Below are positions 45,434 through 54,430 of a stretch of 64,000 bases of DNA, one piece after another; position 1 is the first letter of the stretch; the number at the start of each line of letters is the position of its first letter. The DNA is taken from positions 1-64,000 of the forward strand of contig JAZDFQ010000072.1 of NCBI GenBank assembly GCA_043807765.1, read 5' to 3'. The notes beneath the pieces were generated by a model, which was not told where the DNA came from, did no database searches, and worked only from the letters and a program-made list of their open reading frames with translations. Position numbers and translations under genes: made by a program. Origin of the DNA: Stygiobacter sp043807765 (GTDB lineage Bacteria; Bacteroidota; Ignavibacteria; Ignavibacteriales; Melioribacteraceae).

Positions 45434-47092
45434 TTACTTGAGTAACTGCATCTTCTTTGAAACTGTATTCTTCTCTGTAGATAACTTATAGATGTAAATT
45501 CCGCTAGCAAGATTACCGGCATTAAACTTAACCGAATAAGAGCCCGCATTCATAAATTCTTTATTGATCAATACCGCAATTTCTCTTCCGAGAATATCAT
45601 AAATCTTTAACTCGATGTTGGAGGCTTCGGTAAGACCAAATTTAATCTGTGTGCTAGGGTTAAATGGATTTGGATAATTCTGCTCTAAATAGAATTGAGT
45701 AGGTAATATTCCAAGCTCCTTTTCAACAGATACTTTTGTGTACTTGCTGTCTAGAACAATTAGAGGCATAGGATCATCGTTAGCATTGCCTCTTGAATAT
45801 CCTTGAGTGTAAAGTGCTTCGTCATCTTTATCACCATCTACATTTGCAACTACTACAACATCCATATCTCCGTTCTTTGTCCAGTAAGCGGAATCAATTA
45901 CAGAAGCCGTATAGCTAGCGGCAGCGGCAATATCTCCACTTTGATATTCAACTCTAAATACAGGTACCTTTTTGCTATTGTTTGCATCATATCTTGCAGC
46001 ACAAACAAAATCCAATTTACCATCGCTGTCGAGATCACCGACATCTGCTCCATTAAGGCGAACAGCGCCAAGTGGTTCCAAATCAACTAATGCAGTTCCT
46101 TGCAGCGTGTCTGCAACTTGCTGCAGCAACCATACTTTTGCACCTTGTCCTTTAGCATTTCCGAGCCATTCAGCAAGTAGAATTTCTTTTTTGCCATCTC
46201 CATTAATATCAACTACTTTACTTCCCTTAAATGAAGCATTACCGTTGGCAACTCCAGTTTGTACTTTCGGAGCTTGCCAAGCGCCGTTAGAATATTTAAT
46301 ACCATAGACTTTAGCAGTTCCTACTGTAGTTGGGTTATCAAAAACATAAACAACATTATTTAGAACAGCAACATCATATTTAGCAATGGTACCAAAGGCT
46401 GTGATGCCTTTCCCTGAGTACTCAACAGTCCATTTTTCTGTTCCACCACCTAAATTAGGAATATTATCCACTGAAAGAACACCAACATGCATAGAAGGTG
46501 CTCTATCGCAAAAGATTAATTCTTCTTTTCCATCTGCGTCCGGATCTGCAATAACAAATTTAGCTGGTCTAATATTTAGACCTGCTCCTGCTTCAATATT
46601 TGTCATTGCATTTGGGAGAAATCCGCCAAGTCCATCAGCAACTCCCATATTATCACTTCCATCACCGGGGTATTCATAAACTAAAATTCTAGCAACATCC
46701 GGATAAGTGCCAAAATTAACAACACCCCAATAGATTTCAGGTCTGCCATCTTTATCTAAGTCGCCCCAAGTAAAAGCAGGCCAAGTGTTTTGATTTTCGA
46801 GAGGAGAAGTTGCTGACCAAACTGAGTCCCACTTTGCTGTTACCGGGTTCAATTCGAATTTATATATTCTCGGCACTAATTCGTATGCACGGTCAACCAT
46901 GTTCGTGTTACAAACGTAAATTTCGGGTTTACCATCTTTATCAAAATCAACGCCCGCAATTACGCCGCCAAAACCGCCAACCTCTTTACCGGAGGGTTCT
47001 TTAATTTCCGCTGTGCGGGTTAATAATTGAGCTTGAATCTGAACCATAAATAGTAACGCGAAAAAGATAACGCCGTAAGAGTATCTTTTCAT
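45434..47092 (-). CDS. Secreted VCBS/FG-GAP-repeat protein with type IX sorting domain
   Basis: A 552-residue protein with a signal peptide (about 1-21). It consists of a seven-bladed propeller-like series of VCBS/FG-GAP repeats with acidic calcium loops (DFDKDGKPEIYVCN, DLDKDGRPEIYWG, DPDADGKEELIFCD, DINGDGKKEILLAEW, DLDSDGKLDFVCAA). The type A sorting domain (LEQNYPNPFNPSTQIKFGL ... ASGIYIYKL, about 475-552) directs it through the type IX system to the cell surface. The family binds glycans or acts in adhesion. AGGAGG lies before the ATG. It is followed by a strong terminator and preceded by a 901-base intergenic region. Confidence 0.9.
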   Translation of the reverse strand: MKRYSYGVIFFALLFMVQIQAQLLTRTAEIKEPSGKEVGGFGGVIAGVDFDKDGKPEIYVCNTNMVDRAYELVPRIYKFELNPVTAKWDSVWSATSPLENQNTWPAFTWGDLDKDGRPEIYWGVVNFGTYPDVARILVYEYPGDGSDNMGVADGLGGFLPNAMTNIEAGAGLNIRPAKFVIADPDADGKEELIFCDRAPSMHVGVLSVDNIPNLGGGTEKWTVEYSGKGITAFGTIAKYDVAVLNNVVYVFDNPTTVGTAKVYGIKYSNGAWQAPKVQTGVANGNASFKGSKVVDINGDGKKEILLAEWLGNAKGQGAKVWLLQQVADTLQGTALVDLEPLGAVRLNGADVGDLDSDGKLDFVCAARYDANNSKKVPVFRVEYQSGDIAAAASYTASVIDSAYWTKNGDMDVVVVANVDGDKDDEALYTQGYSRGNANDDPMPLIVLDSKYTKVSVEKELGILPTQFYLEQNYPNPFNPSTQIKFGLTEASNIELKIYDILGREIAVLINKEFMNAGSYSVKFNAGNLASGIYIYKLSTEKNTVSKKMQLLK

Positions 47093-47434
47093 TAAAGCCT
47101 CCTATGTTTTTAAGATATGATTGATTTGTAGAATTAATTTCTTGGTTGAAATTAGTGCCTAAACATTAGAAACAAAGTGAGAGGATAACAAAGGTTGTTC
47201 TTTTGTCTTCTAACTAATAGGAAATTAGAATAATAAAGTTACCATCACACTACCCGAATGGGTTGTTGTTTTCTACTAATACTTTAGCTAACAAATTCAG
47301 CCACTTAAAATATTTTGCCTTTGCTACTTAGCTAATTTCAATAAGTTGCCTCATTCATTTACAAGCTAATGATTTCGATATTTAAAAACAATCTCCGCAC
47401 AAGTGGAAGTAGTAGAATTTAATTACCCAATAGT

Positions 47435-47777
47435 GTAGTAACCGGTTGTGTGAATAAATTACTGTCTGCGACAAAAGCAACTTTTTGATTGAAAAATAGA
47501 ACGCAGATAAAACTAATTTTTATGATTAACACAGATTAAATATTGAAAATTACTTTTGCCGGTATTAATCAACTGAGACCTCTGAAATATTGCAATTATT
47601 GTCTTTGCGAACAAAGTGAAGCAAACTCAAAACTATCTTTTGAATCAAAAATCGAGATTGCTTTCCCGCAATACATCTGCGGGACAAGCTGTCATTTCAT
47701 TCCTCGCAATGACATTCAAAAATAATTTTTCAGAGGTCTCCAACTTTTATTTTTATTCACAACCGGTTGTAGTAAAC
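47435..47777. repeat. Doubly nested palindromic element with AACCGGTTGTG ends
   Basis: Outer arms at 47435-47458 and 47752-47777 share the core AACCGGTTGTG with the flanking GAATAAA in inverted orientation. Inside, a second pair of arms, GAGACCTCTGAAA (47575-47587) and TTTCAGAGGTCTC (47728-47740), encloses a REP-like core that begins ATTGTCTTTGCGA (near 47598) and ends TCGCAATGACAT (near 47704). A diverged copy of the 34.3-kb repeat lies at 47493-47538. No real ORF is inside. The rest of this 901-base divergent gap (47093-47434, 47778-47993) is AT-rich and I see nothing recognisable in it. Confidence 0.75.
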
Positions 47778-47993
47778 ATTTATCTCGAACTCAGGTCTCA
47801 TGCTGTTTTACTATAATATTTATATCTTAGCCTAGTAATTCTTCTAAATGCATTATGGGTACTCGTTCCTCAAAGTTTTGGATCCTAATGCAATTTTCAA
47901 TAGTAATGTCTATTCTTTATCCATTAGAGATAGTTGTATTATAGAATTTATTGATCGAACTTAAATACAAGCCCCGAATTATGGTAGATTGAA

Positions 47994-50900
47994 ATGATAA
48001 ATCTTCGTTATCAAATTATAAATAAAGTTGGCGAAGGCCGAAGTCAGGTGTTCAAAGCTCTGGATACTTACAACGAGAACTACGTTGCATTAAAAATATT
48101 ATCCAAGATAAGACCCGTTGAAGAGCATCAATTACTAAGAGAAGAATTTTTTGTACTAAGTAAGCTTAGCCATCCAAACATCATCAGCGCCTACGAATAT
48201 GGAACTGTTGTTTATAGCGATATAGATGATTGGAATAAACACAGAATAGCCGAAAGTGATTCGATGCTTGTCTTAGAATATTTTGACTCACTCTCTCTAG
48301 ATAATTATTTAGACAAAATAGATGAACCAGCTTTGCTAAAACTGGTCAGAGAAATTGCTTCCGTTCTTCAATACATGCACAATTCTAATCTGGTTTATAC
48401 CGATCTTAAACCGGAGAATATACTTATTAGCAATCTAAGCGAGCCTACTTTAAAGTTGGTAGATTTTGATCTTGTAAGCGTGGCCACTATTAAAGGTCTG
48501 AATTCAATTAGGGGCAGTTCGTTCTTCATGGCTCCGGAAGTTTTGAAAAGAGAAGGTATATCATATGCATCAGATTTATATTCATTAGGAGTGCTGATCT
48601 ATAGAATACTTTACAAGAAATTTCCTTTTAATTCATTTAGCACTATCCACGATATAAAATTATCTCTAGAAGCCTACAAAGAAATTCAAGATTCTATTGG
48701 TACCGGCTCGTTAAATGAAGTAGTTAAAAAAGCACTTAATGCTTCCCCGGAAAAGCGGCCAGCTAGTTGTATCCATTTTTTACATGAACTAGGCCTAGAG
48801 CTTAAAGAAAATACAACAGAAGAGTTTCTTCCGGCAATTTATTATGATAGAACCAATCTACTTTCTAATATTACAGCTTATATACAGACAAAAGATAATA
48901 TACAGCCAATTGAAATTACCGGTTCTGTTGATAGCGGGAAATCGACATTGCTTAAAAAACTGGAAAACGACTCTGAAAAAAGTATTCTAATCACAAAAGA
49001 GGATGTTGACTACACGCAATCGTTCTTTTTCGTATTAATAAGCAAATTGTGTAATAATGCATTCGTTCATAAACATTTATCGACAGAGATAAAAAGTATT
49101 ATAAAATCACTATTGGCTAATCCAGCTGAATTAACTCTTCAATCTGCAAATAGAGCAATTTCCAAAATAAGTTTGAAATGCTCCTTTACTTTAATGCTGG
49201 ATGATTTTAACGAATACGATTCAGTTACAAGGGAAAATATTCTAAAGCTGGTACCACTTCTAACCTCAAAGGGAATTCATGTACTTATCGCTTTTGATAT
49301 TGATACTAAACAAACTGCCCCACTATTTGCAAAGTCAGTTCGAATTAAACTTTCTGCACTTAATAGTAGCGAAACTGAAGATTTCTTAAAATCATCACTT
49401 TCTGCCTTACTGCCAATCAGTGAGATAGCGCGAATAGTCCTCACCTATTCTGATTTGAAAATTGGGAACGTTGCTAGAATGGTTTCAAAGCTTCTATCTA
49501 GTAAGTATTTAAGAATCAATAAATCCGACGGCTCGGTTTCAATTGAAGCAGATTGTTTCGAAAAAGAATTAATAGAGGCAGATGATTTAGAACTTGAAAA
49601 TTCTTTACTGAAAACGAGCAAAGTTTCGAGTGATATTTTGGATGTACTTTCTGTGCTTAACAGAGAGTTGAGTTATGAAGATATCTCGCAACTTTTAAAG
49701 ATAAGCGTTAATGAAGCCCGCACAAATATTAGAGCACTATCTCAAGTTAACTTAATTAAGGATAACTCTCTTGATGAGAAGTGTAGATTATCATCAGAGC
49801 GAATTAGATTAGCAGTCGAAGCAAAAACATCATTCCCGAATTCTTTTTATATAAGAATTGCAAATTGGATGATGCAGCATCAAGCAGATTTTAATGCTTT
49901 CGACATCGCTACACAATTTGAAAAAGGTGGTGAGATAGAATCCGGCTTTCAATACTATTTTTTAGAATACACAAGAGCGTTCTCTAATTCTGCTTTCAAT
50001 TATGCTATTCGGATTCTTGAACATGCTGTCACATTAGATATTTCTTTCGACAAACAAGTTAAAATTAAGCATGAACTGTGTAAAACATATTTTAAAATCG
50101 GGAAGGCGAAAGAATGCATCTCGGAAATTGAATCATTGTTAGCTTCTGAAATCAGCCTTGTTCTGCGTACCGAATTATTAATATTGAAAGGTGAAAATGA
50201 AATAGCTCAGGCGAGATATCAAACTGCGATTGACATTTTCCAGCAACTTTTAGATGAGGGTTTAAGTCCAAATCAAAAAAACAAAGTGCTGGTGTCCTTG
50301 GCAGATGCTAATCTTTATCTTAGTAATTATTCAACTACGCTAGATATTTGCAAGGCGTTATTAAATGACGAGAAGTTGGAATTAGATGATAAAGGCAAGG
50401 TCCATAATCTATTGGCTCTAATTTCCATTTACAGAGATCACAATTTTGAAGAAGCCATATCTAATCTAAAATTGGCAATAAAACTCTTTGAAGAATCTAA
50501 TCAAATTGACAGAGTTTCCGGAATGAAGATCAACCTAGGGGGTATTTACGCAATGCTGGCAGATTACGAAAACGCCAAACTAATTTGGAATGAAGCGCTT
50601 ATATTAAATCAATCCGTTGGGAACTTAGAGCAGGAAGCAAAACTGTTACTTAACTATGGGGTATTATCTTTCGATTTATGCGAGTATGAAACGGCAAAAG
50701 AACAATACATGAAATCACTTGCTATTTTCGAAAGCGTAGGCGATCTAAATAGCATCGGATTAACCTACCTAAATTTGGGAGAGGTTAATTCTGCATTAGG
50801 ACAATTTGAAAATTCCGAAATGTGTTTTTTAAAATCCGAGAGCATTTTCAGAGAAATTGGAAGCTTTGCCGAGCTGGCAGAAACGCTTTTTGCCTCCGGC

Positions 50901-51548
50901 AAACATTATTTTGTAGTTGGAAACGTTACTTTATTATCCGCGGTTCTAGAGCAGTACACTAAGCTATTAAATGATAAATTGATCTCTGCTTCCGCCATGA
51001 ACTACATAAACTTATTAGATGGATTTATTTGTGTGTTGGAAAACAAATTTGGAAAGGCAGAGCAATTGCTAAGCAAATCTATTACAAATTTTTCAATAAG
51101 CGGAGAGCGTGAGGATCAGATTAATTATCATTTTACATTTTTTGCATTAATTAGCAGCCTTATTATGCAAGGCAAACTTATGGATGCAAAATCCCGCTTG
51201 GATAGTTGCACAATATCTCAGACAGTACCGCAAAAAAATATTTATGAAGCTGAAAAGGAGTTATGTTTTGGATTAATTACTTATAAATCACAACTAGATG
51301 ATCCAACCATACATTTATCCAATTGCATCTCTCTTCTTGCGGATTACCCTTTGAACTTAACTTGCGCAAAAGCATTTTACATAGAATCACTGCACTACAA
51401 TAAGCGCGGGAATATCTATAAAGCGAATAAGCTTGCTAAAATTTCGGATTCTATTATTGAGCAGCTTTCCTTTTCTTTCTCGGATAAAGATAAACAGAGT
51501 AGTTTCAAGTTGCATGTCAAATTAATACTTGAAAATCTTAACAGTTAG
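47994..51548 (+). CDS. Ser/Thr protein kinase with ATPase and TPR domains
   Basis: A 1184-residue multidomain protein with no membrane segment. The N-terminal kinase domain (about 1-270) has the glycine loop GEGRSQVF, Lys in VALK (about 34), Glu at about 50, catalytic loop YTDLKPENIL (about 135-144, the usual HRD being YTD), DFD in place of DFG (157-159) and APE (180-182). Next is a STAND/AAA-like ATPase with P-loop GSVDSGKST (about 310-318) and a Walker B-like LMLDDF (about 400). Then a helical region with WHD-like repeats and at least eight TPRs (about 650-1100). The layout equals the front part of the trifunctional kinase/ATPase/histidine-kinase proteins; the GAF-histidine kinase is a separate gene 65 bases downstream. 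It is likely a signalling hub; the signal and targets are unknown. Confidence 0.9.
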   Translation: MINLRYQIINKVGEGRSQVFKALDTYNENYVALKILSKIRPVEEHQLLREEFFVLSKLSHPNIISAYEYGTVVYSDIDDWNKHRIAESDSMLVLEYFDSLSLDNYLDKIDEPALLKLVREIASVLQYMHNSNLVYTDLKPENILISNLSEPTLKLVDFDLVSVATIKGLNSIRGSSFFMAPEVLKREGISYASDLYSLGVLIYRILYKKFPFNSFSTIHDIKLSLEAYKEIQDSIGTGSLNEVVKKALNASPEKRPASCIHFLHELGLELKENTTEEFLPAIYYDRTNLLSNITAYIQTKDNIQPIEITGSVDSGKSTLLKKLENDSEKSILITKEDVDYTQSFFFVLISKLCNNAFVHKHLSTEIKSIIKSLLANPAELTLQSANRAISKISLKCSFTLMLDDFNEYDSVTRENILKLVPLLTSKGIHVLIAFDIDTKQTAPLFAKSVRIKLSALNSSETEDFLKSSLSALLPISEIARIVLTYSDLKIGNVARMVSKLLSSKYLRINKSDGSVSIEADCFEKELIEADDLELENSLLKTSKVSSDILDVLSVLNRELSYEDISQLLKISVNEARTNIRALSQVNLIKDNSLDEKCRLSSERIRLAVEAKTSFPNSFYIRIANWMMQHQADFNAFDIATQFEKGGEIESGFQYYFLEYTRAFSNSAFNYAIRILEHAVTLDISFDKQVKIKHELCKTYFKIGKAKECISEIESLLASEISLVLRTELLILKGENEIAQARYQTAIDIFQQLLDEGLSPNQKNKVLVSLADANLYLSNYSTTLDICKALLNDEKLELDDKGKVHNLLALISIYRDHNFEEAISNLKLAIKLFEESNQIDRVSGMKINLGGIYAMLADYENAKLIWNEALILNQSVGNLEQEAKLLLNYGVLSFDLCEYETAKEQYMKSLAIFESVGDLNSIGLTYLNLGEVNSALGQFENSEMCFLKSESIFREIGSFAELAETLFASGKHYFVVGNVTLLSAVLEQYTKLLNDKLISASAMNYINLLDGFICVLENKFGKAEQLLSKSITNFSISGEREDQINYHFTFFALISSLIMQGKLMDAKSRLDSCTISQTVPQKNIYEAEKELCFGLITYKSQLDDPTIHLSNCISLLADYPLNLTCAKAFYIESLHYNKRGNIYKANKLAKISDSIIEQLSFSFSDKDKQSSFKLHVKLILENLNS

Positions 51549-51613
51549 AAATCTGTTAGTAAGATTGTGTTAAATACAAATTTTCATTTATAGCGTATTA
51601 CAAAGGAAACAAC

Positions 51614-52921
51614 ATGAAGCTTTCTGAATTCCTAAGAGATTTGGATTTGTCGGATGATGATCAACAAGGTTCGTCAAAATTACAAGTCATTCTGAAAATT
51701 CTAAAAAAAATTAATAGTTCATTAGTGCTGGAAGAAGTGCTGGAACTAGTACTTAAGCATGCAATAAAGCTAACAATGTGTGAGCGTGGTTTTATTGTGT
51801 TAAAAACCGAGACGGGAGAATTGGAAAATGTACTGAGCCTAAATTCAGAAGGACAAAGACTCTCTGTAGATCTGTTTAATATATCAAGAAGTGTAGTAAA
51901 CGATGTTTTCAAAATAGGTCAATCAAGATTTATCGAATCTGCGCTGAACACTCCAGCAAAAGCATCCGAAAGTATCACTAATCTCGAATTGCAGACAATT
52001 ATGTGTGCTCCTTTGCAGACCGAGGGAGAAACGATTGGAGTAATATATGTTGATAGCCGTACACTTAATAAAATTGATTCGAAAGAAATAACCGAGACAT
52101 TTGAGGTTCTTGCTTCTCAAGCCGGCATTGCCATCAACAATGCTTTGATGCATGGCCGCCAGTACAAGGCAAACGAAGAACTAAAGCGTGCTTATAGTGA
52201 ACTCGAAATAGCCAAACGGGAAACCGAAAAACTTGATCAGCTAAAGAATCATTTTCTAACACAGATGTCACACGAAATCAGAACACCGTTTAATATAATT
52301 CAGAGCAGCCTCTTTTTATTGAAATCTATGATTTCAACTTCTGAGAATCCTGAAGTGAAAGAAGTTTTTGCAATGTTGGAAGATGGAAGCAACAGAATGA
52401 TACGAACCGTTGACAGAATAATGGAAATGGCAAAAATAAGATCGGGCTATTACGAAATATTCAAAGAGGAGATACAGCTAAGTGAAGAAATACTTCAAGA
52501 TGTTGTTTCAAAATTTGAACGTGTTGCCAACGAGAAGGGTATCTATCTCATGTTTCAAAAAGCAACCGAAATCAATTCTATTGAATGCGACAGATTTATG
52601 GTATATCAGATTTTTCAAGAGATAATTGAGAACGCAATTAAATTCACTGAGAAAGGAGCTGTTAGAGTAATGCAATTTTGCGATGCAAATGGTAAACTCT
52701 CGGTAAGTATTCAAGATACCGGAATTGGAATTGATCCCGTTTACTTGGATAATCTTTTTCAAAACTTCTCCCAAGAAGATTATGGCATTACAAGAAAGTA
52801 TGAAGGAAATGGTTTGGCACTTGCCTTAGTAAAAAAATATGCTGAATTAAATAACATCACACTTTTTGTGGAAAGCGAAAAGTACCGAGGAAGTACTTTT
52901 ACAGTTACTTTTAGTAAGTGA
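51614..52921 (+). CDS. GAF-domain sensor histidine kinase, partner of the Ser/Thr kinase
   Basis: A 435-residue cytoplasmic kinase. A short acidic N-terminus precedes a GAF domain (about 25-180, CERGFIVLKTETGELENVL, GVIYVDSRT), then a coiled-coil linker (about 180-210). The HisKA box is MSHEIRTPFNII (His about 220), and the HATPase domain has IIENAIKFTEKGAV, DTGIGIDP, a QEDYGITRKYEGNGLALALVKKYAEL glycine region and a C-terminal FTVTFSK. AAAGGAAAC lies before the ATG. It immediately follows the Ser/Thr kinase gene and would receive phosphate or a scaffold from it. Its stop codon falls inside the palindromic repeat that follows (TTAGTAAGTGACTC), so the last codons come from the repeat. No receiver gene is adjacent. 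Confidence 0.9.
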   Translation: MKLSEFLRDLDLSDDDQQGSSKLQVILKILKKINSSLVLEEVLELVLKHAIKLTMCERGFIVLKTETGELENVLSLNSEGQRLSVDLFNISRSVVNDVFKIGQSRFIESALNTPAKASESITNLELQTIMCAPLQTEGETIGVIYVDSRTLNKIDSKEITETFEVLASQAGIAINNALMHGRQYKANEELKRAYSELEIAKRETEKLDQLKNHFLTQMSHEIRTPFNIIQSSLFLLKSMISTSENPEVKEVFAMLEDGSNRMIRTVDRIMEMAKIRSGYYEIFKEEIQLSEEILQDVVSKFERVANEKGIYLMFQKATEINSIECDRFMVYQIFQEIIENAIKFTEKGAVRVMQFCDANGKLSVSIQDTGIGIDPVYLDNLFQNFSQEDYGITRKYEGNGLALALVKKYAELNNITLFVESEKYRGSTFTVTFSK

Positions 52922-53057
52922 CTCATGTTACGCACGAAATAGTTTTTGCCACTAAGTCTCAAAGGCGCAAAGGAAAAAATCAAAATTCGCTTGCTTATTC
53001 ACAATTTCTTAGTGGCTTTGTGTCCTAGTGGCGAAGCTGTTTGAATAAATGCGTAAC
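52910..53057. repeat. Palindromic element, copy 2 of the GTAACTCACCTTACGCA family
   Basis: It begins TTTAGTAAGTGACTCATGTT at 52910-52929 and continues ACGCA; the right end is TGCGTAA (about 53050-53056). The inner palindrome runs from TTTTGCCACTAAG near 52945 to CTAGTGGCGAAG near 53025, with CAAAGG/CTTTGTG further in. The left arm supplies the final codons and TGA of the histidine kinase gene. It directly abuts the next copy, and the two fill the 291 bases between convergent genes. Confidence 0.75.
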
Positions 53058-53198
53058 TTTAGTAAGTAACTCACCTTACGCAAAAAGTTTTATCTCTGTG
53101 TAAAAAAATAGAAATATCACAAAGAAACACAGAGCAAATACAGAGAATCACTGAGAAAAGATATTCATTTTGTTTCTTGCGTAAGGTGAGCAAGTAAT
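53058..53198. repeat. Palindromic element, copy 3 of the GTAACTCACCTTACGCA family
   Basis: The left arm GTAACTCACCTTACGCAA (about 53066-53083) matches copies 1 and 2, and TTGCGTAAGGTGAGC (about 53177-53191) is its inverted partner. The enclosed 95 bases carry another small palindrome (TCTCTGTG near 53093 and CACAGAG near 53128). It lies between the histidine kinase and the permease gene. Confidence 0.75.
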
Positions 53199-53212
53199 GA
53201 ATATTAAAATAG

Positions 53213-54430
53213 TCAACGAAATATATTTGTCTCGGTACTATTCATTTTCCGCACAACGTTATGAACGACTAAAAATATCCATGTTATTACCATTGTTGGG
53301 GAAAGAGCAATCCACCAAGCATTGCTTAAGCTTGCAAATCCTTGTTGTATCATTCCTCCAAGAGAAGGATGAGAGTAATTACCCGTTATCCCCAAAAAAC
53401 TAAGCGAAGATTCCGCCACTAAAATATATGCAAATTGAAAAATTATATTAACGAAAATTGAGGGAAGTAATAATGGAAGATATTCTTTAGTTAATAGGTT
53501 TGATAAACTCATCCCGATCATTTTGGCTGTAACTATATGATCTCTTGTTTTGAGTTTCAGTACTTCGCTTCGTACAACCTTGAATAAGCTCATCCAACCG
53601 GCCAGTCCCAAAATTATTATCACTGTTGCTAGTGAATCACCTAAAAAAGCTACACTAAGAATTACTAGAAAGATAAAGGGTATTGCTAAGAACATTTCCA
53701 CAATTCGATTCAGTACTACATCTGTATATCCACCGTAATATCCAGAAACAAAACCAAGGACTATACCGAGTATACCAGAGATTACAATTGCAAAGAAACT
53801 AATCATTAGTGAAAATCTAGTTGCATATATAATTCTAGAAAGTACATCCCTCCCATATTCATCCGTGCCTAAAATAAATGTTATTTGAGTTGACTTAATT
53901 TCACCGGGAATTTCATTTTCGATCAGCTTGTCAGTTAAATAATAATCAGAAGAAACGATCTCTCTGAATAACAATCCTTCATATTCATGAAATGTGTTCA
54001 GCTTATTATTTCCATAAGCTGGATTTACTTTGTCTATTAGCTGCTGTGTTGAAAACGGAGTTAATCTTTTAGCTTGCGGCAAATTAAATTGAAGATTATC
54101 ATCATACGGTGCGAGCAATGGAGCAAACAAAAAAAGTAATAATAGTAAAATTATCATCAATGCATTCCACGAGCATTTTTTACTCAACCAAAATATTTTC
54201 CTTCGTAGGACTATAATCAGAAACGACAAAATCGACAAGCTCACTAGCGAAACAAATTGGTCGACTATTTTCCCTTTAAGCAAACCCAGTGCACTGTTGT
54301 AATTATTAATTAGCAAACTAAAAAAAACAAACAACATTTTAACCGTAATCAGAATTTCATTGAGGCGGATCATTGTTATAAAAAGTAAACAACAAACTAT
54401 AGCTTGCCATATTTGGATTTTCTTAAGCAC
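53213..54430 (-). CDS. Oligopeptide/dipeptide ABC transporter permease (OppC/DppC type)
   Basis: A 405-residue inner-membrane permease of the OppC/DppC family, longer than the usual 300 because of an N-terminal extension with about three extra hydrophobic segments (residues 8-90). The core domain starts near residue 95 with a membrane helix, then an extracytoplasmic segment ending TFILGTDEYGRDVLSRIIYATRFSL, the family hallmark. The EAA-type loop is LKTRDHIVTAKMIGMSLSNLLTKEYLPLLLPS, weakly conserved. The start is a GTG overlapping the end of the upstream permease gene by 8 bases; an internal start is possible. It is encoded with the other permease and the binding protein, and its ATPases are on the divergent arm. 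Confidence 0.88.
   Translation of the reverse strand: MLKKIQIWQAIVCCLLFITMIRLNEILITVKMLFVFFSLLINNYNSALGLLKGKIVDQFVSLVSLSILSFLIIVLRRKIFWLSKKCSWNALMIILLLLLFLFAPLLAPYDDNLQFNLPQAKRLTPFSTQQLIDKVNPAYGNNKLNTFHEYEGLLFREIVSSDYYLTDKLIENEIPGEIKSTQITFILGTDEYGRDVLSRIIYATRFSLMISFFAIVISGILGIVLGFVSGYYGGYTDVVLNRIVEMFLAIPFIFLVILSVAFLGDSLATVIIILGLAGWMSLFKVVRSEVLKLKTRDHIVTAKMIGMSLSNLLTKEYLPLLLPSIFVNIIFQFAYILVAESSLSFLGITGNYSHPSLGGMIQQGFASLSNAWWIALSPTMVITWIFLVVHNVVRKMNSTETNIFR

Noticed and set aside
47435..47777. CRISPR-like array
   Set aside because: The repeats are inverted and nested, not regularly spaced direct repeats, and no cas gene is near.
53197..53403. A 68-residue plus-strand ORF between the repeats and the permease gene
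   Set aside because: It overlaps the permease on the opposite strand, has no recognised domain and begins inside a palindromic repeat; it is a shadow.
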